Source: Culturomica massiliensis (GTDB lineage: Bacteria; Bacteroidota; Bacteroidia; Bacteroidales; Marinifilaceae). Taken from it: a stretch of 64,000 nucleotides of DNA. Positions 60,297-64,000 of the stretch are shown piece by piece (the stretch's first letter is position 1; every line of letters begins with the position of its first letter). The stretch spans positions 1-64,000 of the forward strand of contig NZ_LT594619.1 of the NCBI RefSeq assembly GCF_900091655.1. Reading direction: 5' to 3'. A program made the translations under genes and the position numbers. The notes below the pieces were generated by a model. The model had not been told where the DNA came from, made no database searches, and saw only the letters and a program-made list of their open reading frames with translations.

Positions 60297-61547
60297 ATGT
60301 TGTATTATCTTTTCAAGTATCTGGATAGTTTGGATTTCCCGGGAGCGGGAATGTTCCATTACATTACGTTTCGTTCGGCCTGTGCTATCATATTATCATT
60401 AGCGATAGCGACGATTATAGGAAAGAAAGTCATCCGTATTTTGCAACGGCAGCAAATCGGTGAGGAAATCCGGGATTTGGGATTGGAAGGACAAATGCAG
60501 AAGAAAGGTACTCCGACAATGGGAGGAATCATTATTCTGTTGTCGATATTGGTACCAGTTTTATTATTTGCCCGTCTGGATAATATTTATGTGCAGTTGA
60601 TGATTATTTCGACGATATGGTTGGGTGCGATTGGTTTTGCGGACGATTATATCAAAGTATTCCGTAAGCATAAGGAAGGGTTAAAGGGACGTTTTAAAGT
60701 TATCGGTCAGGTCGGATTGGGACTGATTGTAGGGATCAGTCTTTATGTAAGTGAAGATGTCGTTATCCGGGAAAGGGCGACGATTTCCGATATCGGGGTA
60801 ATTACGAGTACTGTCGATGAAGGATTCGGAGAAGAGAATGGGGCAAAGGTGCTGACCCGGGATATTAAATCGACAAAGACGACTATTCCTTTTTTTAAAG
60901 ATAATGAATTCGATTATGCCTGGTTTACTTCTTTTGCCGGAGAGAATGCAGACACCTTAGGCTGGATTGTATTTATCCTGATAACGATTCTGATTGTAAC
61001 AGCCGTGTCGAATGGTGCGAATCTGACAGACGGTTTGGATGGGTTGGCGACGGGTACGTCCGCTATTGCCGGGGCGACACTCGGAATTCTGGCGTATGTC
61101 TCCGGTAATATGGTGTATGCCGATTATCTGAATATCATGTATATTCCGCATTCGGGCGAATTGGTGGTATATGGGGCGGCATTTATCGGCGCGACCATCG
61201 GTTTCTTGTGGTACAATTCGTATCCGGCTCAGGTGTTTATGGGAGATACCGGTAGTTTGTCGCTGGGTGGTATTATCGCCGTTTTTGCCATTATGTTGCA
61301 TAAGGAGTTGCTGATACCGATTTTATGCGGAATTTTCCTGATGGAGAATTTGTCTGTCGTGATGCAGGTTTCTTATTTTAAATATACCAAAAAGAGATAT
61401 GGGGAAGGAAAGCGTATCTTTTTGATGTCGCCTTTGCATCATCATTTCCAGAAAAAAGGTATTCCGGAACCTAAGATCGTTACCCGGTTTTGGATTGTCG
61501 GGATTATTCTGGCTGTTGTAACGATTGTAACGCTGAAAATGCGGTAA
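60297..61547 (+). CDS. mraY: Phospho-MurNAc-pentapeptide transferase MraY
   Basis: 416 residues from MLYYLFKYLDSLDFPGAGMF, the typical MraY opening; a TTG start at 60261 is rejected. About ten membrane helices with the conserved GTPTMGGIIILLSIL, FADDYIKVFRKHKEGLKGR (catalytic DD), NLTDGLDGLATG, the NSYPAQVFMGDTGSLSLGG loop and PLHHHFQKKG. It makes lipid I from UDP-MurNAc-pentapeptide and undecaprenyl phosphate. An insert of about 50 residues (RERATISDIGVITSTVDEGF onwards) is a known feature of Bacteroidetes MraY. Confidence 0.97.
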   Translation: MLYYLFKYLDSLDFPGAGMFHYITFRSACAIILSLAIATIIGKKVIRILQRQQIGEEIRDLGLEGQMQKKGTPTMGGIIILLSILVPVLLFARLDNIYVQLMIISTIWLGAIGFADDYIKVFRKHKEGLKGRFKVIGQVGLGLIVGISLYVSEDVVIRERATISDIGVITSTVDEGFGEENGAKVLTRDIKSTKTTIPFFKDNEFDYAWFTSFAGENADTLGWIVFILITILIVTAVSNGANLTDGLDGLATGTSAIAGATLGILAYVSGNMVYADYLNIMYIPHSGELVVYGAAFIGATIGFLWYNSYPAQVFMGDTGSLSLGGIIAVFAIMLHKELLIPILCGIFLMENLSVVMQVSYFKYTKKRYGEGKRIFLMSPLHHHFQKKGIPEPKIVTRFWIVGIILAVVTIVTLKMR

Positions 61548-61651
61548 GATAAGCTTTAAATTTAAAATTGTAGATTTTAGATTGAAAAAGGAACGGGTTA
61601 TTGAGGATATTACGGTTTGTCGTTGACAGACGAAGGTAAAATGCTGAAGTT

Positions 61652-62998
61652 ATGAAACTGGTTATTTTAGGTGGAAAAGAAAGCGGTACGGGTGCGGCTT
61701 TGCTCGGACAAAAGCTTGGGTATGACGTGTTTTTGTCGGATAAAGGTGTTATTGAGAAAACATATAAAGAGGAGCTGAATAAAGCCGGTATTCCGTTTGA
61801 GGAGGGACAACATACGGCGGAACGGATCTATGGAGCCGATCTGGTTGTGAAGAGTCCCGGTATTCCGGATACGGTCCCCTTAGTTGCTGAATTGAGGAAT
61901 CGGGGGACAGAGGTTATTTCTGAAATAGAGTTTGCCGGCCGGCATACGGAGGCCCGGATGATTTGTATAACCGGGAGTAACGGCAAGACAACAACAACGT
62001 TACTGACGCATCATATATTGAAGCAAGCGGGTCTGGACGTCGGGCTGGCCGGTAATGTCGGAGCCAGTCTGGCTGCGCAGGTGGCCGTTAAAGCGCATCC
62101 TGTGTATGTTGTAGAGCTTTCGAGTTTCCAACTGGACGGCATGTTCCGTTTTCAGGCTGACATTGCGGTGATTACAAATATAACTCCCGATCATCTGGAT
62201 CGCTACGATCATAAGTTCGGGAATTATGTTGATTCGAAATTCCGTATTTTACAAAATATGAATGATAAGGGTTTGTTTATTTACGGTTGGGATTGCCAAG
62301 TGGTGAGGGAGAGGGTAGAAGAGGCGTGTTTACAACCTCAGGTGGCTGCTTTTACTTACACGGAAAACAGACCCGGAGAAGGAGAGAATTATGCCGGAAT
62401 GGAAGGAGATATGGTTGTGGTACGATTAAATGCCCGTGAATTCCGTATAAATAAAAATGAAATCAGTATAAAGGGAAGGCATAACGTTTATAATGCTATG
62501 GCCGCAATTCTGGCATGTATGCAGATGGGAATCGGTTTTGAAGCGATTGCGGAAGGCTTGCGGAGTTTTCCGCAGGTAGAACACCGGTTGGAGACTGTTG
62601 CCGTAATCGACGGAGTGACATATATCAATGATTCGAAGGCGACGAATGTAGATTCGGCCTGGTATGCCCTGGATAGTATGACGACGCCGGTTGTATGGAT
62701 AGCCGGAGGTACGGATAAAGGGAATGATTACAGCGTACTGTTTGATCTCGTGAAAGCGAAAGTTAAGGTTTTGATTTGTATGGGAGCGGACAACCGGAAA
62801 TTGATTGATAATTTTTCCGCCATTTGTCCGGTAGTCGATACTCATAGCCTGGAAGAGACATTGGCGGCTGCCCGTAACTATGCCGTATCCGGAGATACGG
62901 TGCTTTTATCCCCCTGTTGTGCCAGTTTCGATTTATTCAGGAACTATGAGGACCGGGGAGATCTGTTTAAGGAAAAGGTAAGACAACTGGCAAAATAA
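61652..62998 (+). CDS. murD: UDP-MurNAc-L-alanine:D-glutamate ligase MurD
   Basis: 448 residues. KLVILGGKESGTGAALLG starts the UDP-binding domain; the ATP loop is CITGSNGKTTTTLLT (about 108-122); VVELSSFQLDGM and NITPDHLDRYDH follow in the central domain; YINDSKATNVDSAW and WIAGGTDKGNDY lie in the C-terminal part; LLSPCCASFDLFRNYEDRGD is the usual end. It adds D-glutamate to UDP-MurNAc-L-alanine in the cytoplasm. A ~100-base AT-rich spacer separates it from mraY. Confidence 0.97.
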   Translation: MKLVILGGKESGTGAALLGQKLGYDVFLSDKGVIEKTYKEELNKAGIPFEEGQHTAERIYGADLVVKSPGIPDTVPLVAELRNRGTEVISEIEFAGRHTEARMICITGSNGKTTTTLLTHHILKQAGLDVGLAGNVGASLAAQVAVKAHPVYVVELSSFQLDGMFRFQADIAVITNITPDHLDRYDHKFGNYVDSKFRILQNMNDKGLFIYGWDCQVVRERVEEACLQPQVAAFTYTENRPGEGENYAGMEGDMVVVRLNAREFRINKNEISIKGRHNVYNAMAAILACMQMGIGFEAIAEGLRSFPQVEHRLETVAVIDGVTYINDSKATNVDSAWYALDSMTTPVVWIAGGTDKGNDYSVLFDLVKAKVKVLICMGADNRKLIDNFSAICPVVDTHSLEETLAAARNYAVSGDTVLLSPCCASFDLFRNYEDRGDLFKEKVRQLAK

Positions 62999-63008
62999 AT
63001 TACCGGAA

Positions 63009-64000
63009 ATGAAGCTTGATCTGCGGAATAAAGAATGGATTAAAGGGGACAAGATCCTTTGGTATGTGATTATCGGTTTGATGATTGCTTCGATAATGGT
63101 GGTGTATTCATCCACCGGACGTTTGGCGAAAGGGAATCCGGTCTTTTTTCTGGCGAAGCAGGTCGGGATTATTTCGGTTTGCCTGTTGTTGATTTACTGG
63201 TTGCAATCTGTGCCGTATAAATATTTTTTGCTGTTTGCCAAAGTATTTGTGTTGGGGGCTTTTGTGTTGCTGATTGTCGCGAAATTTTCCTCAATGACAG
63301 TTAACGATACGGATCGTTGGATCAGAATACCTTTTATCGGATTGACCTTTCAGCCTTCGGAGCTGGCAAAATTGGCAGCTATTATATATACGGCGCGGGT
63401 ACTTTCTTTTTATCAGGATGATGACGAATGCAGGGATGAAGCTTTAAAAAATATCCTGATTTTTGTCGGGCCTTTGATATTTCTGATTTTTATGGACAAT
63501 TTCTCGACCTCGTTATTGTTGGGGTTGGTATGTTTGATTATGTTGTTTGTCGGACGTATCAGATTGAAGCGAATGGCTGTTATATTGGGTGGATTGTTTG
63601 TCATGGTGTCTCTGGTCGTTGCGCTTGCTTTTACTCCTAAGTTGGGGGAAGTGTGGCGTTTCCCGACGATCAAATCGAGGGTTACTGCCTTTTTTTCCGG
63701 AGGCGAGGAGTCATTTCAGGCCCAGCAGTCTAAAATTGCGGTAGCCAGAGGAGGAATGCTGGGAGTCGGCCCCGGGAATAGTGTTCAGCGGAATTTTTTA
63801 CCGCATCCTTATTCTGATTTTATTTTTGCGATTATTATTGAAGAATACGGCTTGGTTGGCGGTGGCGTTATTTTACTGCTGTTCCTGATTATTTTATACC
63901 GTATCGGGGTTATTGTGAGGCGATGTACCCGGACATTCCCGGCATTGCTGGTTACCGGTCTGGGTTTGATGATTGTTTTGCAGGCTTTTGTCAATATGGG
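63009..64000 (+). CDS. ftsW: Septal glycosyltransferase FtsW, 3' end beyond window
   Basis: The reading frame opens MKLDLRNKEWIKGDKILWYV 11 bases after murD and stays open to the window end (330 residues visible). It has the SEDS-family layout of many membrane helices, with MVVYSSTGRLAKG, FQPSELAKLAAIIYTARVLS, and the long external loop ending GVGPGNSVQRNFLPHPYSDF and IIIEEYGLVGG. It polymerises lipid II at the septum with the PBP encoded upstream. The C-terminal part is outside the window. Confidence 0.95.
   Translation, partial: MKLDLRNKEWIKGDKILWYVIIGLMIASIMVVYSSTGRLAKGNPVFFLAKQVGIISVCLLLIYWLQSVPYKYFLLFAKVFVLGAFVLLIVAKFSSMTVNDTDRWIRIPFIGLTFQPSELAKLAAIIYTARVLSFYQDDDECRDEALKNILIFVGPLIFLIFMDNFSTSLLLGLVCLIMLFVGRIRLKRMAVILGGLFVMVSLVVALAFTPKLGEVWRFPTIKSRVTAFFSGGEESFQAQQSKIAVARGGMLGVGPGNSVQRNFLPHPYSDFIFAIIIEEYGLVGGGVILLLFLIILYRIGVIVRRCTRTFPALLVTGLGLMIVLQAFVNM

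Overview
The window looks like a chromosomal segment from a Bacteroidales bacterium, most probably of the Odoribacter/Butyricimonas type. This is inferred from SusC/SusD proteins, PorP/SprF-like and type B sorting-domain signatures of type IX secretion, weak Shine-Dalgarno sites, several promoters of the Bacteroidetes form TTTG-N19-20-TAnnTTTG, and a butyrate/4-hydroxybutyrate-type CoA-transferase next to a hydroxyproline dehydratase. No sequence search was possible, so the genus is a guess.

Layout. 1-260: 3' part of a 5S rRNA and duplicated terminator-like repeats. 0.3-6 kb (mostly minus): redox and oxidative-stress genes (rubredoxin, long-chain flavodoxin with a DUF2023 partner, a superoxide dismutase with a likely export signal), then an AraJ-like exporter with a divergent AraC regulator and a PNPOx-fold protein. 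6-8 kb: a FadR-type regulator and a fosmidomycin-resistance-type exporter as a two-gene operon. 8.5-11.2 kb: a DUF3795 protein and a MuiA-type protein with an embedded carboxypeptidase-regulatory-like module.

11.2-19.2 kb is an AT-rich accessory stretch: methyltransferase, small membrane protein, eroded coding sequence, EamA exporter, an exported flavin-reductase-like lipoprotein with a PepSY membrane partner and divergent AraC regulator, and then an overlapping TcmP/DUF5131 (three-Cys-motif) cassette next to tRNA-Gly and tRNA-Tyr. Two diverged copies of a ~165-175 bp noncoding element, each starting with a 21-nt hairpin that shows a compensatory base change, lie at 9.0 kb and directly in front of the TcmP gene. 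This cassette plus its element is the best candidate for a poorly described system.

19.6-34.5 kb is mainly housekeeping: membrane protein, 2-hydroxyacid dehydrogenase, tsaD, TamB, ornithine aminotransferase, nucleoside kinase, lytic transglycosylase, MalY/PatB C-S lyase, and a TPR/HTH regulator. 34.8-44.8 kb is a six-gene plus-strand locus: M43 metalloprotease with PKD and type-B-CTD-like end, SusC, SusD, two surface-lipoprotein candidates and a PorP/SprF-like protein. It contains no glycan-degrading enzyme, so a protein or peptide substrate is inferred. 44.8-54.4 kb: MATE exporter, YqeY, a glycyl-radical hydroxyproline dehydratase operon, dGTPase, CoA-transferase, smpB and a Yip1-like protein. 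54.6-64 kb: the dcw cluster mraZ-rsmH-ftsL-ftsI-murE-mraY-murD-ftsW (ftsW cut by the window end), preceded by a three-repeat MraZ operator. No CRISPR array and no intact transposase were seen.
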